The notes under the pieces were generated by a model that was not told where the DNA came from, made no database searches, and was given only the letters and a program-made list of their open reading frames with translations. From assembly GCA_032871835.1 (NCBI GenBank), contig CM065297.1, forward strand, positions 38,999,098-39,063,097: DNA of 64,000 nt. The letters are read 5' to 3'. Of this stretch, positions 1 through 10,996 are shown in pieces. The position numbers were made by a program, and so were the translations under genes. Source of the stretch: Dipteronia dyeriana. Taxonomy: Eukaryota; Streptophyta; Magnoliopsida; Sapindales; Sapindaceae. Each line of letters opens with the position of its first letter. Position 1 is the first letter of the stretch.

Positions 1-54
1 TATATAGGTCAAAAAATAGGTCAAGAATCAACCTAGGGACGTGTGCCTCATACT

Positions 55-361
55 GTCGCGCCGTTGAATGTCGCGGTTGTCCATGACGAAAATCCAACCG
101 TGACATCTCGCTTCTTTGCTCCGTGTCTTTTCTTCGGGCGACACCTCGAGCGACAATGTCCAAGGAAGATCTCTGTCGCTCGGTTTGTCACGGTCTTCCA
201 TGACGGAACTTAGACCGTGACATGTCGCTACTTTGGTAGATTGTGCGCGAACTCCAAGCGACAATTCGGGGGACTTCTGAAAACAAATTATTGTCGCTCG
301 TGATGTCACGTCTGTCCTTGACGACCTTTCACGATCGCGACAGCTCGCCTATTTGCCCAAG
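55..361. repeat. Tandem repeat, about 119-bp unit, three copies with internal hairpins
   Basis: Three diverged units start at 55, 175 and 293, each opening with GTCGC. Copy 2 holds a perfect 11-bp inverted repeat (TGTCACGGTCT at 186-196, AGACCGTGACA at 212-222) around a 15-base loop containing CATGAC. Copy 1 has the same stem with one mismatch (69-79 and 95-105), and in copy 3 it is eroded. The GC content is well above the AT-rich surroundings. It is probably the inner part of a transposable element or LTR, but I cannot assign a family. Confidence 0.75.
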
Positions 362-1376
362 TTTACTGATTTCCTTGAGTCCTAACTTCACTTAAATCAC
401 CTAATTGATACCCTTAATCATGGAATCCTGTAAAAACACTTAATTGAGCTATTAAGTACTTAATTTTACTCGAGAATTGAGCAATAAGTATAGGAAGGGG
501 AACTCGAAATCTAGTGTTGTCATGGCTCGATCAAAAAGAAATAAAAGAAAAGCATTTACCTGATATACGTTAATATTAATAATTAATGTTAAGATAATAT
601 TTAAAATAATATAAAATGTAAGTTAAAATTTGTAACAACAAAAATAATAAGATAAAAGATTGCCCAAGAAGACGTACATGTAGATTTGTTTTTTTTATCT
701 GAGTTTTTTTACATCGGAGGAAGAAGAATATTTAAAAAAAAAAAAACATTCTTCTACAACCTTTGAAGAAGAACATATTTGTTCTTCTTTCTTTGTTAGT
801 TAGTTTTTTTTTTTATTGGAAGAAGATTTTTTTCCCCAATCTATGTTAGAAGAAGAATAACATATCTACTTTCCTAGTCTGGATTTAAAAAAAAAAAATT
901 GGATGAAAAAGAAAGAATTTTTTATGGTCAGTATTTGAAAAAGAATAATTAATTTTTTCATGGATTTGTGTTTAAATCAGAAGAAGAAGAAAAGAAAGAA
1001 GAGACTTTCGTGGTTAGATCAACATTGCTGAGGTGACCTTCTCTGGCATTGGAGGAGCAAATCGGTTCCTCCTTCAAATGTTTGTTCATGGAGTTCTAGT
1101 GGGAAGAAGAAGAAGAAGAACATTGGATGAAAAAGAAGAAAAGAAGAAAAAAAGAGAAAGAAAACAAAATTTATTGTTATTTTTTTAAAAAAATAAAAAC
1201 AAAAACAAAGAAAACTTATATTTTGTGTTTTTCAAATATTTACTGTTAACACTGATTTTGTTTTTCATTTTGTTTTTTGTTTTTTGAAAATAAAATGAAA
1301 AACAGTTAACGAACGTGAATTCGAAATCAGTTTTAGAAAGCAAAAACGAAAACAGACTGAAAAACAGTTGTAGGAC
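362..1376. other. AT-rich stretch with GAA/AAG low complexity, no gene seen
   Basis: Long A and T runs, and from about 710 to 1170 many GAAGAA-type runs. No conserved reading frame, LTR boundary or RNA gene could be supported. Open frames here are short and follow the low-complexity composition. Confidence 0.6.
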
Positions 1377-1580
1377 GGGGCCTCACAATCCTCAATCATC
1401 GATGTGAAATCCTCACAAGAACCACGGGCAGAAGAACGAGAACCCAAAGCCTCATGAGCACCTAGAACCACATTAAAATCCTTAATAACCAACTAGGAAA
1501 AAGAAACCAAACTAACCATATCCCAAACAGACTACCAAAGCGACCTACGGACCATCACAGAAGTACTCGCATAAACAAAA
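1377..1580 (-). pseudogene. LINE (L1-type) endonuclease-domain relic
   Basis: Read on the minus strand this resembles part of the endonuclease/exonuclease/phosphatase domain of plant L1-type LINEs. A stretch like 'FVYAST...RRSLW' is followed after about 20 residues by 'VIKDFNVVLGAHEALGSRS' and 'SCEDFTSMIEDC'. In intact LINEs the core reads GDFN; here the glycine is lysine (KDFN), so a key position has changed. There is an in-frame stop after the RRSLW motif, no reverse transcriptase is nearby, and I see no poly-A tail or TSD. The identification rests on motif order only. LINEs copy themselves by target-primed reverse transcription; this scrap cannot act. Confidence 0.6.
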
Positions 1581-1586
1581 GTGTAC

Positions 1587-1775
1587 TAGTGCACCCGAGA
1601 ACTTATTGAGAGCGAAACAATAACCTGTTGGAGTATGGACAACCACTAAATCCTGGCCATCTAGAGGAGAAAACAATTATATAGTGCACCCGAGAACTGA
1701 TTGAGAGCGAAACAATAACCTGCTTAAGTATGGACAACCACTAAATCCTGGCCATCTAGAGGAGAAAACACTTAT
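1587..1775. repeat. Tandem duplication, 95-bp unit, two copies
   Basis: The units start at 1587 and 1682, both with TAGTGCACCCGAGAACT, and share GGACAACCACTAAATCCTGG. By eye they differ at only a few positions, so the duplication is fairly recent. A short (TA)n run follows the second copy. No coding capacity. Confidence 0.85.
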
Positions 1776-3294
1776 ATATATATATATATTTGAGTAGGTT
1801 ATTATTTAGTAAATATAAAGTTGTGGGTTGGCTAATTTAATTTATTAGGTTTGAAAGCATGGATATGATTCACATGGTAGATTTGATATTCGGTTTAATG
1901 TAAATATAATAATGTTTTGTGTATTAAAAGTGATTTTTTTTTTCTGGGAAAAAGCATTAATAGCGAAGTTTATGTCACCAAATCTTAAGTTTTGTTTTTT
2001 ACCTCTAATACTTACTAACCTTTATATATTTTTATTTGTTTTATTTAACGATTTCTTTATATATAAAATCTGTTTTATATATAGATAGTTTGTAACACTA
2101 TATTGAATACATTTAATTAATCACTCAAACCTAACGTAATTGTTGATAACAAATTTACATAAGCTAGTTAATCTGATTTGAAAAATATATATGACAAGAG
2201 CATGGCTTGAAATGGATGGGCCCTTGCATGCAGTGAATGATACCTACTTATCTAGGGTTGGTGGCATTGTCAAAGTTGATTGGGTCGTCTATTAATGCTT
2301 GTGTTCATATTCTCGACAGCTATTATTGGCGGAAGCAAGGACAACCATTATTCAATCTTTTTTCCGTTTTCATATGATCAAAAGAAGATCTATCAAACAT
2401 GTTTTGCATTTCCGATGCAGATCGATCGAATTAAGCCCCCAGACCTTGCCCATTATTATTTAATTTGTTTTAAAGAAAGTGCTGATGAGAAATACAATAC
2501 ATCTTTATTTAGTGCAAAACACTATATATATATAATTGTCGTAGAAAACTACAAGTACATGGATACATATTGAGTATTGTCACAGGAAAGGAGGAGTAAT
2601 AGCATTTTTACTTTACGTTTAATTTACCTCATTAATTAATTAGGTGTATTCAACTTGCTTTTTAGGGGAACATGCAATATATGGTATACTAATCAATATA
2701 TCTCTCGCTTTTACACAAAGAAAAAACAGACAACACTTATTATATAGGTAGCCACATAGGAATGACAAACTGATCATGTAGATGTAAAGTAAAATACATT
2801 ATTAAAGTTGGTCTTTATGCATGCAAGACTTCGGGCTCACTAAAAGTGATATTATTTGGCTTTGAATTTCACTGCAGTGTCATTCATCCTCATGGTTTTT
2901 ACCTTGCATTATTTGAATTTATGCCAACGTTGTTCACCCATAAACAAAATATGTCTACCTAATTAAGAGACCCAAACCTTATATCATAATTAATTAATTT
3001 GTAGTATTTAGGCATAATCTGACCTACCATGCTGTAACATGACATATAGAAATATATTTAGATTTATTACTTTCGGTTAAAGCTTTCTTTGATTGAGCTC
3101 CCTTGAGACTCTTCTTCTTGCATTTCTTTGATATTGAAGATTTCTTCATATTCCATTGGATTCTTTAACAAAAGTGTTCTCACTTGGAAATGATGTCACC
3201 ATTTCATACGCACGAGATCCATACGTACCTCTCAAGTCTACATGTCTCTTCCAAATTTAATGACGTCGCTCGTCTCAATAGAACAAATTGTCAT
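1776..3294. other. AT-rich intergenic stretch, nothing recognised
   Basis: No conserved protein motif, LTR terminus, tRNA or repeat array was found. The longest open frame (2280-2573, plus) has no recognisable motif and no supporting context. Confidence 0.5.
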
Positions 3295-3302
3295 CCAACA
3301 AG

Positions 3303-4036
3303 TAGACTTGACAAAACGGGTTCGTGTGTTGGATTGGACCAAACCCCGATGTGACTCATTTATTAAATGGGTCGTATCGGGTCAACCCGCTTATTAAACG
3401 GGTTGAACTTCTCAAATCCAACCCAACTCATTTAATAAACGTATAATCCAACCCGACCCGTTTAACTCGTTTATATTATGTTTGATTTTTTTTATATATT
3501 AATAATTATTAAAAATATAATATAAATATAAACTAAAAATATCCTTAAAAAACCAACATAATAACCAACTAAAACACATCTCAATTTAGATGAGCCATTA
3601 AAAAACTATAAAGTTTATACAATCCACAAATGATAGAATATATATATATAAAAACCAAACAACTAAAACTAATAAAAACGATAAATAAAAACCGATAATT
3701 CAACTGTTGAGGTCATCACATTTCGTATTTCGTAAACTATTGACAATTGCAAGATGAAAGTTAAAACAATATAAAAATTAGTTATTTAGCATTAAACCAT
3801 AATTGTTGTTGCAAGTATTCCCCCAATTAATTTTAAGTTACATATTTTTTTCCAAACTAATCGTGTCAACCCGCTAACCCGTTTATGAAACCCAACCAAA
3901 CCCATTTATTAAACGGGTTAAACGGATTGACCCGTTTACCAACCCCAACCCCAACCCATTAAGCTCCACCCAACCCAATCCAAATTCGTTGGGTTCGTAT
4001 CGACCTGTCATGTCGTGACCCAAATTGCCAGGCCTA
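3303..4036. mobile_element. Non-autonomous hAT-like DNA transposon, 734 bp
   Basis: The ends are imperfect terminal inverted repeats: the left begins TAGACTTGACAAAACGGGTT, and the right, read on the minus strand, begins TAGGCCTGGCAATTTGGGT. Flanking 8-mers CCAACAAG (3295-3302) and CCCACAAA (4037-4044) match at 6 of 8 positions, as expected for an aged 8-bp hAT target duplication. Subterminal regions carry many copies of ACGGGTT/AACCCGT in both orientations, a layout common for transposase-binding sites, around an AT-rich core. No transposase frame exists, so it would need an autonomous partner. hAT assignment is inferred from TSD length and TIR start. Confidence 0.6.
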
Positions 4037-4044
4037 CCCACAAA

Positions 4045-4489
4045 AAGAAATTTCACCTTTACAACATTCATGTTTCGGTATTTAAAAATAAATATTGTAA
4101 TTGATTTCAATTGAAGATTTGTATTGAAAAATTATGTTATTAGTCACTTTAATGGCAGTTTTAAAATGCTTTAAATATTTATGGGATAATTACTCTGTTG
4201 ACCATCTATTTAGTTAAACACAATTAAAATAGCCATTGAATAATAAATTTATTTCAAAATGACCATTTTAGATGAACAGTGTGACACAAATAGTTATTTT
4301 GTTATTAACAATTAACTTTTCTAGAATTACTCTAGCGGTCATCCTTTTGGACATTGGTACCTAAGTGGCCCAAATATGTATATCTATATTATATTGTAAG
4401 AATACAATAACCACTCATATACAATATAATTTCAATCAATATAGAAAATGCAGAAATTCATAAACAATAGATCTTATATGGTTTGCAGC
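4045..4489. other. AT-rich spacer, nothing recognised
   Basis: A motif AATTACTCT followed by a GWCATC-like word appears in direct orientation near 4188 and 4324, which may be the edges of an old short element. No coding or structural feature could be supported. Confidence 0.4.
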
Positions 4490-4655
4490 TCCATAAACTC
4501 TGCTACATTAGGACCTGTATTTTCGTACCATTTTTTCATCTCAATCCTTTTATGACATTCTTCATTCATATCAATAATTTGGGCCATCACCCCATTAAAA
4601 TCTTTAATTACGTGGCCCTAGCAACTTCCCAAATCTTGGTCCAGAATACTGATTG
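4490..4655 (-). pseudogene. Possible MULE transposase relic
   Basis: On the minus strand 'WTKIWEVARAT' is followed, after a frame change, by 'IKDFNGVMAQIIDMNEECHK' and then 'KKWYEN'. The spacing W-x-x-A-R-A-T ... F-x-x-x-M ... I-x-x-M resembles the region just after the catalytic core of plant Mutator-like transposases (an LW-x-A-A-x-A-T block and an F-x-x-x-M helix). The fragment is about 50 codons, frameshifted, and has no TIRs nearby. The call is tentative; a coincidental match cannot be excluded. Confidence 0.35.
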
Positions 4656-4689
4656 TCGAGCACTTAGTGAGCATACAATTTAACATCCA

Positions 4690-6047
4690 ATAAGATTGCT
4701 ATCTGTAGTCGATCAATCTATAAACGATTTGAATCGTTGATTTGGGCACTAACAACCTGCAAAACAAGGAAAAAATATAGCGCTGGCGGACCATATGAGG
4801 GGGTTTTTTCTTTAGGGGGACTCTCTGATGCTCAAGTCAGTAATTTATTCGATTAACTAAATAAGAGAAGGATAAAAACAAACCGTAGTGCTCGATATGT
4901 TGAATCGAGCTAATTTTTGGTGTGATTTGATAGTTGCTAAGGACCAAATGATCTGATTGGTCGATATTATGGGGATGGGTTCCCAGGTTCGATTTTGATC
5001 GGTTGTTGATTCAGATGATACGAAGATCTTGGTGGATCGATCCCTAGAGGGTTCTTTGATTCGACGTAGATCAATCGTGGATTGGGTCGATCGAGTTCTG
5101 AGAATGACTAGGTCGACTTCTATGAGATCGAAGAATATCAATTAATGTTGGGAGAGAATTGCGGAGCTATACTTTGAGAGCTTTCATGTATAAGAGTTTT
5201 GAAAATCAGGACCCTTTTCTCTTAGAAGGGGTCTAACTTTTATAATGAAGTCTTGGAGCTTTCACCATTTGTACTTTTTATGAGAGCGTGGATCTCGGTC
5301 CCTTAATTGCTCGTTTTAATTCATTTGAATTTGTAAATAAGTGACTTGTCAGATGTCGGGATTTGCATAACCTCTGACATGATTGCGATTATTTAAGGTG
5401 TTTAGCTTGGTCAAATGACTTGATTGGTCATACCAAATTTTGGGCCTATTTGGTAGGTCTATGCTAGTTTTACTAGTTTGGCCTCTTTTTAAGCCGTTTT
5501 ATGGTACTAAAATAGGCTTGAGGCGTGTTTTTGTCCTTTATACAATTATGGGCCAGCCTATTAGGCCTGTATTTTGACAACTACTGTTTGTTATCCACTC
5601 TTCAAGCTTGAAGTCTTTAAGTAAGAGAGTTGATAAGTTGAACTCGAGGTCTATTGTTTGTATCGAGCGAGATCAGGGGCTTGCCGCTTTTTAGGTATCG
5701 AGCAAGATCTTGTCGATGTTTTTTTTTAATTCCAATTATAATCATTGGTTAGATCCACATTTCGTATCGTTTCATTCTTCTCATGATAATCTAAGATTGT
5801 ATTTTAAAACTAATGAGGGTAGATCGATAATCAATATTGAGCAATTCAACGTAGTGCGGTGATCACGGCAAAATTGTACTATATTTTGGTGCTCATCGTT
5901 TTCAAGTGTTTTGTGTGTCTTATTGGCTCTTTCATAATGATAGTAGACATTCGGTGCAATTCTAGTTTTGGAATCAAGAATTGTGACGTTTATGCAAAAA
6001 AGGGAACAAACGATGCAAAGGAAGAAATGAAGGTTTCAATGTGTAGG
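4690..6047. other. Unassigned moderately AT-rich stretch
   Basis: Contains a segment (about 4780-5140) with GC-richer words such as GGGGGACTCTCTGATGCTC that looks like repeat-derived sequence, followed by AT-rich DNA. Open frames at 4857-5141 (minus) and 5859-6095 (plus) show no recognisable motif. I cannot place LTR ends or protein domains here. Confidence 0.4.
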
Positions 6048-6290
6048 TGCTTTACGGGTGCCTCACCCGTACACTACCCGTGCATAGGGAGATGATGCAT
6101 AAAGAATGCTCACTGAGTGGGTCTTCACCCATACACCAACCGTGCACTAGAATAAAGACTTTTAGACTCTCCTAGAATGCGAGTACTGCACGGGTCCCTA
6201 CCCGCACAAATACGATGAACTTGGGAGCAGACCAGAGGCAAAATGATCACTGCTTGGGTACCTTACCCGTGCACTATAAGCGTCAAACCT
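6048..6290. repeat. Four irregularly spaced palindromic CACGGGT/ACCCGTG units
   Basis: Near-palindromic cores occur at about 6053 (ACGGGTGCCTCACCCGT), 6116, 6189 (CACGGGTCCCTACCCG) and 6254 (TGGGTACCTTACCCGTGCAC), 60-75 bp apart. Each could fold into a short hairpin, and three are followed or preceded by GTGCAC. The pattern is typical of repeat clusters inside gypsy LTRs, but no LTR ends were found. Confidence 0.65.
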
Positions 6291-7470
6291 TGCCACATCA
6301 ACATTTTGGACCTATTTTAAGAATCCTATATATAGATTCGTTTGTGAGATCACCATGACAGCTACATATATATTTTTCTCCCTTTTTCTCTATCTAGATC
6401 TATGAATCATTTTCTCCCAATACATCTAAAAACCCATACATCCCATCTCTTTGATTTCTAGTCAACAAGAGCACTACGAAATTAGATTCGAAGCTTCAAG
6501 AAGGAGAATCTCTTCATGGGTCCATTCTCACTCTCTTCTCTTATTTTATGCTTTGTAATGACTACGAGTAACTAAATCCTCACTAAGGGGTTGATGTGAT
6601 TCACTTGTGAACCTTAGGCATTGTATTGAACTCTATCTTTATTTTAATCTATCGAGTATGTTTTATTATTTGTTGTAATTGATTTCAAAAATAAATTTGT
6701 CTCGGATTGAACACTACTCTCTTTGCTAATTTGTTGAGAAATTATTTGAGTTGAGAATTACGTATACACTCTATTTGGTTTTCTTAATCTCTGTTGATTG
6801 GAAGGATTGATTGAAGAAAGTACACTTCTCAAAGGAAATCCGGACTTTATAATGTTAATTTCCATCAAATCTGAATTTTTGTCTTATCTCAAATGGGCAA
6901 TCAATTATATACACTTTAGGTTGATAACTTATGAGAGATTAAGCACCAAAACTATACACTCTAGGTTGGTGACAAAAAAAAAAAGATTAGTCCCTTATTA
7001 GATAGATGTGCATTCATATAAAATCACATGTTGATGGTCTATAAGTTCCTCATTTCTGATTGGCTTATTTCATGACAATCCACATTGAGATTATTTGTAA
7101 TAGGTAGCTTTGGTCTCAAATTGCAATTCTTCATCATCAAGCTTCCAAGATCCTAAAGAGCATCAAGAGAGATAGTTAACTTGTTCTTAACCTTCTGAAG
7201 AGGTTTAGTTGCACACACTTACAACTCATGAACGCTTTAGTCAACTTGTATTTATATGTTTTCTTTACACATTGCACACACACTTACATGCATTTGTATT
7301 GACATGCATTTATACCTCATTGTTAGACTTAAGTGTGGTTGTGTGTTATGTAATTCGTTTCTAAATATTGATCGAAAACGTCCACGCTTGCAAGTTGGTG
7401 TGCTTGAGTTTTCAGCGAGATGTTTGACTGCTCTAGAAGTTGTCCCTTCCAGGTGTCGATCGGTGATCAT
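6291..7470. other. LTR-like remnant and unassigned sequence
   Basis: CTATATATAG at about 6328 is followed by a pyrimidine-rich stretch and then sequence ending near GGGTTGATGTGATTC (about 6590). This resembles the TATA box-R-U5 order of a plant gypsy LTR, but no primer-binding site or partner LTR is visible. Complementary open frames at 7252-7483 have no recognisable motif. Confidence 0.3.
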
Positions 7471-7653
7471 GATCGACGGTTAGGGTGACCCCCGAATGGA
7501 CCACCGTTTGAAACTAGACGTTATGTTTTATGATCGACGGTTAGGGTGACCACCTAATGGACCACCGAATGATACCAGAACGTCTGGTCTTTGATCGGTG
7601 GTTTTGGAGACCACCAAACGGGGCACCGTTTGAATCCAGTGGGATTTTGACAG
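7471..7653. repeat. 61-bp tandem repeat, three copies
   Basis: Units start at 7471, 7532 and 7593. The first two share GATCGACGGTTAGGGTGACC, and all three continue to an ACCACCG/GCACCG word. The third has diverged to GATCGGTGGTTTTGGAGACC. The array lies about 130 bp upstream of a good TATA box, so it is probably a U3 enhancer-like array of the LTR that preceded the copia gag relic to the right. Confidence 0.7.
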
Positions 7654-7783
7654 TCCAAATTTGCCATCTAATTGTATCTAGAACGTCTGGTGCAAAACAA
7701 CGGTTCGTTCAGCGGTTACCCTAACCCCCGAATTGCATCTGAAGGGTAATCTTATCTTTTTGTGTCAATTCATTTTGAGCCTC

Positions 7784-7791
7784 TATAAATA
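7784..7791 (+). promoter_or_regulatory. TATA box of a decayed copia LTR
   Basis: CTCTATAAATACCCCC lies ahead of a CT/GA-rich leader and the copia gag relic that starts at 8067. Sequence and position fit a plant LTR promoter. No primer-binding site survives between this site and gag. Confidence 0.5.
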
Positions 7792-8066
7792 CCCCCTTAT
7801 CTTTTCTTCTTCATTGAGCTCTAGATATTTATAGAAACCTTAGAGAAAGAAAGAGAGAGCCTTGAGAGAGAAAGCTTCCTTAAGCTTCATTAACTCTCCA
7901 AACCTAAAACCCATGAGCATCCAAGCCTAGACATGTATCATTTCATCATGAGTCTTCAACATAGAGTTGACTTCATTTTCTATTTTGATTGTTACATTCA
8001 TTTGCATACATTGACCCATACACTATGAGTTATTTTGGGGTGAGTAAAGAGGGACCATAGAGTGTG

Positions 8067-9770
8067 AGACCACCATTGCTCAATGGGGACAATTACACCT
8101 CATGAAAAAGGAAGATGAAGTCCTTCATATCAGTGATAGATAATAAGGTTTGGAAGGTGATTGAAGATGGATACACACCACCCACCATGATCGTCAAAGA
8201 TGGAAGTAGTATGCCCAAGCCCAATTCTTAATGGAGTTCCCAAAAGTTTGAATCCTCGAAGTGGAACAACAAGGCAATGCATGGTTATTTAGTGCAACGG
8301 ATGAGAATCAGTACAAACTCATCCAAATCACCATAAATGCACATGAAGCTTAGAAGATATTTGAGACGGCACATGAGGGAAGCGAAGTGAAAAAGGATTC
8401 CAAGCTCCAAGTCCTCCAAATGCAATGTGAGACAATTAGGATAAAGAAGGATGAGTGCTTCAATGATTTTCAAGTGACGTTAATGGATATTGTCAATTAA
8501 AGTCATCAACTTGGTGACCCATATTCAAATAGGAGAATCAAGCAAAAGATCTTGAGGTCTCTTCCCGCTAGGTTTGAACCTAAGGTGACAACACTTGAAG
8601 AGAATAATGAATAAAAGAAGATGAAGCCGGGTGAAGTAATTAAAAGGCTTCTTACTTATGATTCAAGAAAGGTTCCCAACTCCACTCCTTCTAAGGAGCA
8701 AAAGAGTATTATATGAAGTGGTAGCTAGAGATGTGATTGAAGTAGCTACATGTAGGGAAGTTGTTAGCACACAACAAGTGACCAAGGCAAAAGTCTTGAT
8801 GAGAAAGTTGACTCACTTGATAAGAGGCAAAGTGAGAAGAGTGTACCATCCTCAAGTGTAGGAAATTACTCTAGTAATGAGAGGTCTTCATCTCACTCTA
8901 GAGGTATTTGTGAAGCCATGGACCTTGAAGACTTCATTAAGCACTTTGAAGACTCTAAAGGTTGAAGAAGAAAAAAGAGATTCAAAAGTTGAAAGAGGAG
9001 AATCTCAAGCTTTCAACCAAGGTGACTCACATGAATGAAAAAGTCAGAAGAATCAACGAATGTGAAGACAAGATAAAGAAAGAGATTGAGGAAGCTAAGA
9101 AGTTATGTGCCAAAATAACTTCCGGCATTGAAAAAGCTTGACCACAAGTTTAGCATTGGAAAGAAGTCAAATGAAAAGAGGGACCTTTGATCCCTCACCT
9201 CAGTCAAAATGGTGTTCGTCAAGAGAAATGGCATGAAGGAAGCCTCACCTCCATAACATCCTAGGAGAAAGATTGAACTTAAGGAGTCATCCAAGAGTGA
9301 CTAAGTAAAGATGCCAATAAATAATAGAGCTCTACCTCAAAGCTTCCTTAAACCAAGATTCCCTCAACCAAGATTTCCTCAACCAAGAAAGTAAGCCAAG
9401 CAAACTCAACAAAGTTCAGTTCAACAACAAATAAGGATAGAACCAGCTCGACATCAAATTCATCACAATTCTCCAATGACCTCACAAGGATATGGTACGA
9501 CTCCTCACTTTATATCTATTGTCATTTTGTGGTGTTTATGGGCATATTACGCCAAATTTCCATTAGTACATTAATAAATATAGGGTTGAGAGCATGATGA
9601 AGAGGAATAGACTTAGAAGGGTCAATATGCATGTACCTAGGAAATCTAGAGTTAATGATCCAAGGAAATCTAGTAACATGATGACCATGACCACTAGGAA
9701 TGGAAATGTGTCACCTAAGTGGATTAGAAAAGATAAGCCCACATATGGATTAGAAAAGATACCTGCATGC
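8067..9770 (+). pseudogene. Copia gag (SIRE/Maximus-like), decayed
   Basis: The fragment opens with 'RPPLLNGDNYTS' and an in-frame stop, the usual N-terminal gag block of plant copia elements (R-P-P-x-x-x-G-x-N-Y). It continues with 'WKVIEDGYTPP', 'IFETAHEGS', 'LQVLQMQCETIRIKKDE' and 'ILRSLPARFEPKVT', all parts of the gag capsid family (UBN2/Retrotran_gag_2). A lysine/glutamate-rich coiled coil follows at about 8960-9110. The zinc knuckle at 9520-9564 reads CHFCGVYGHITPNF, a CX2CX4HX4C whose last cysteine is now phenylalanine (TTC). Long gag with a coiled coil before the knuckle is the SIRE/Maximus pattern. Several stops and frameshifts are present and no pol follows. Confidence 0.75.
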
Positions 9771-10166
9771 TATTGTGTTAGCTTGTCACCCATATACTCA
9801 ACTAGGTCTAATGGACTTGGTAGGTATATAGGGGCTTATGCCTCCCTTTGACTTGGTTGAAATTGACCCTATTTGGGGAGCCCAAGCAAAGAGAGCAAAC
9901 TTGAATTGTTGAAATGAGCAAAACAAATTTGATCAACTTTATGCTTTTTTATTAATTGCTTGAGATACTAGGTTTCACATATATGCTTCTATGGTATTTA
10001 TATCAATAAGTGTGCAACTTTGCTTTGTTTTTAATCTATGTCACTTTTATGTTCAAACATGCATTTTTGAACTAGTAGAATTGATTTGGAATAACATTTG
10101 AATGACCTATAACTTATTATGAACTTGATTATGACATGCTTTAAATGATATGCATGATATGCATGA
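9771..10166. other. Tail of the decayed copia element, then spacer
   Basis: AT-rich sequence with no recognisable protease or integrase. It contains a short run of GATATGCAT words at about 10147-10165 directly before family A LTR sequence starts. Truncation of both neighbours at this point suggests an old deletion junction. Confidence 0.4.
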
Positions 10167-10800
10167 AATGCTTCTTAGGAGAGGATTTGGTTTCCTATAT
10201 ATATCACCTATTAAATTTGGCCAAGCATAATTTAGATTTAAAATTTCGACCAAGCATACTTTACAAGAAGTAAATTCGGCCAAGGCAAATTTGTAAGAGT
10301 AAATTTCGGCCAAAAGGGGAATTTTGAGTGTAGAGAATTTGGTTATTGCTCTATATAAATTCATCCAACTCTAAAGATTGGTGTGTGAAAATTCGACAAA
10401 GAAGAAAAGGAAGAAAGAACGTTTTGTTTTTGATAGTGCACTAGTAGCCTTTACGTTAAAAGGTTTTGTGTACAACATCGAATCACAGTTCACACGAGTT
10501 TCAATCAAATTGATTGATAATTCACAAGTGACCTAACGTTCTTTGTTTTTCTTCTTGAAGGATTATTGTGATTAACAAAGAAGAAGATTTTGTTTGTTTC
10601 CATCCTCAGATATACAATTAAAAGAAAGGGAGCCCACACTCTTAGGTGATTCACCTTCACGATTGGATTGGAAGGTCTTACGGATTCAATTCCACGATTG
10701 TTCAATCGTCACGATATAAAAGGTACGATACTTTTAATATACTTCAATTAACCTAGGGTTAAGGTCCTTTCTATTAAAGGGAAAAATTTTCAAGCCCTAA
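10167..10800 (+). repeat. 5' LTR of A1, 5'-truncated
   Basis: Matches the last quarter of the family A LTR seen at about 20270-20805, 40105-40489 and, reversed, 40490-41130. The first 1.7 kb or so is missing; homology begins abruptly at about 10167 (CTTCTTAGGAGAGGATTTGG). A TATA-like box lies at 10195-10205 (CTATATATATC). It ends close to the primer-binding site. Confidence 0.8.
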
Positions 10801-10806
10801 TTAACC

Positions 10807-10818
10807 TGGTATCAGAGC
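10807..10818 (+). other. Primer-binding site of A1
   Basis: TGGTATCAGAGC, complementary to the 3' end of plant initiator tRNA-Met and the usual minus-strand primer site of plant copia elements. It lies about 6 bp after the LTR end. Confidence 0.9.
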
Positions 10819-10943
10819 CTGGTTGTACCCTTGATTAATTGATGTATATGTACATGAATCTACTTATTTTTATTGTAAATATGCATGTTTTAGAAAGAGA
10901 TGACACTCTAGGTATTCGCATATATATTTACGATGGAATGTAT

Positions 10944-10996
<53 letters not shown>

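Noticed and set aside
55..361. CRISPR-like array
   Set aside because: Only three diverged units of about 119 bp, no short identical repeats with unique spacers, and the organism is a plant.
2280..2573. Possible small secreted protein (97 codons, hydrophobic start)
   Set aside because: No homologous motif, no supporting promoter or splice context, and the composition follows the AT-rich surroundings.
3883..4110. Minus-strand open frame rich in G, V and L
   Set aside because: It reads through ACGGGTT-type subterminal repeats of the hAT-like element.
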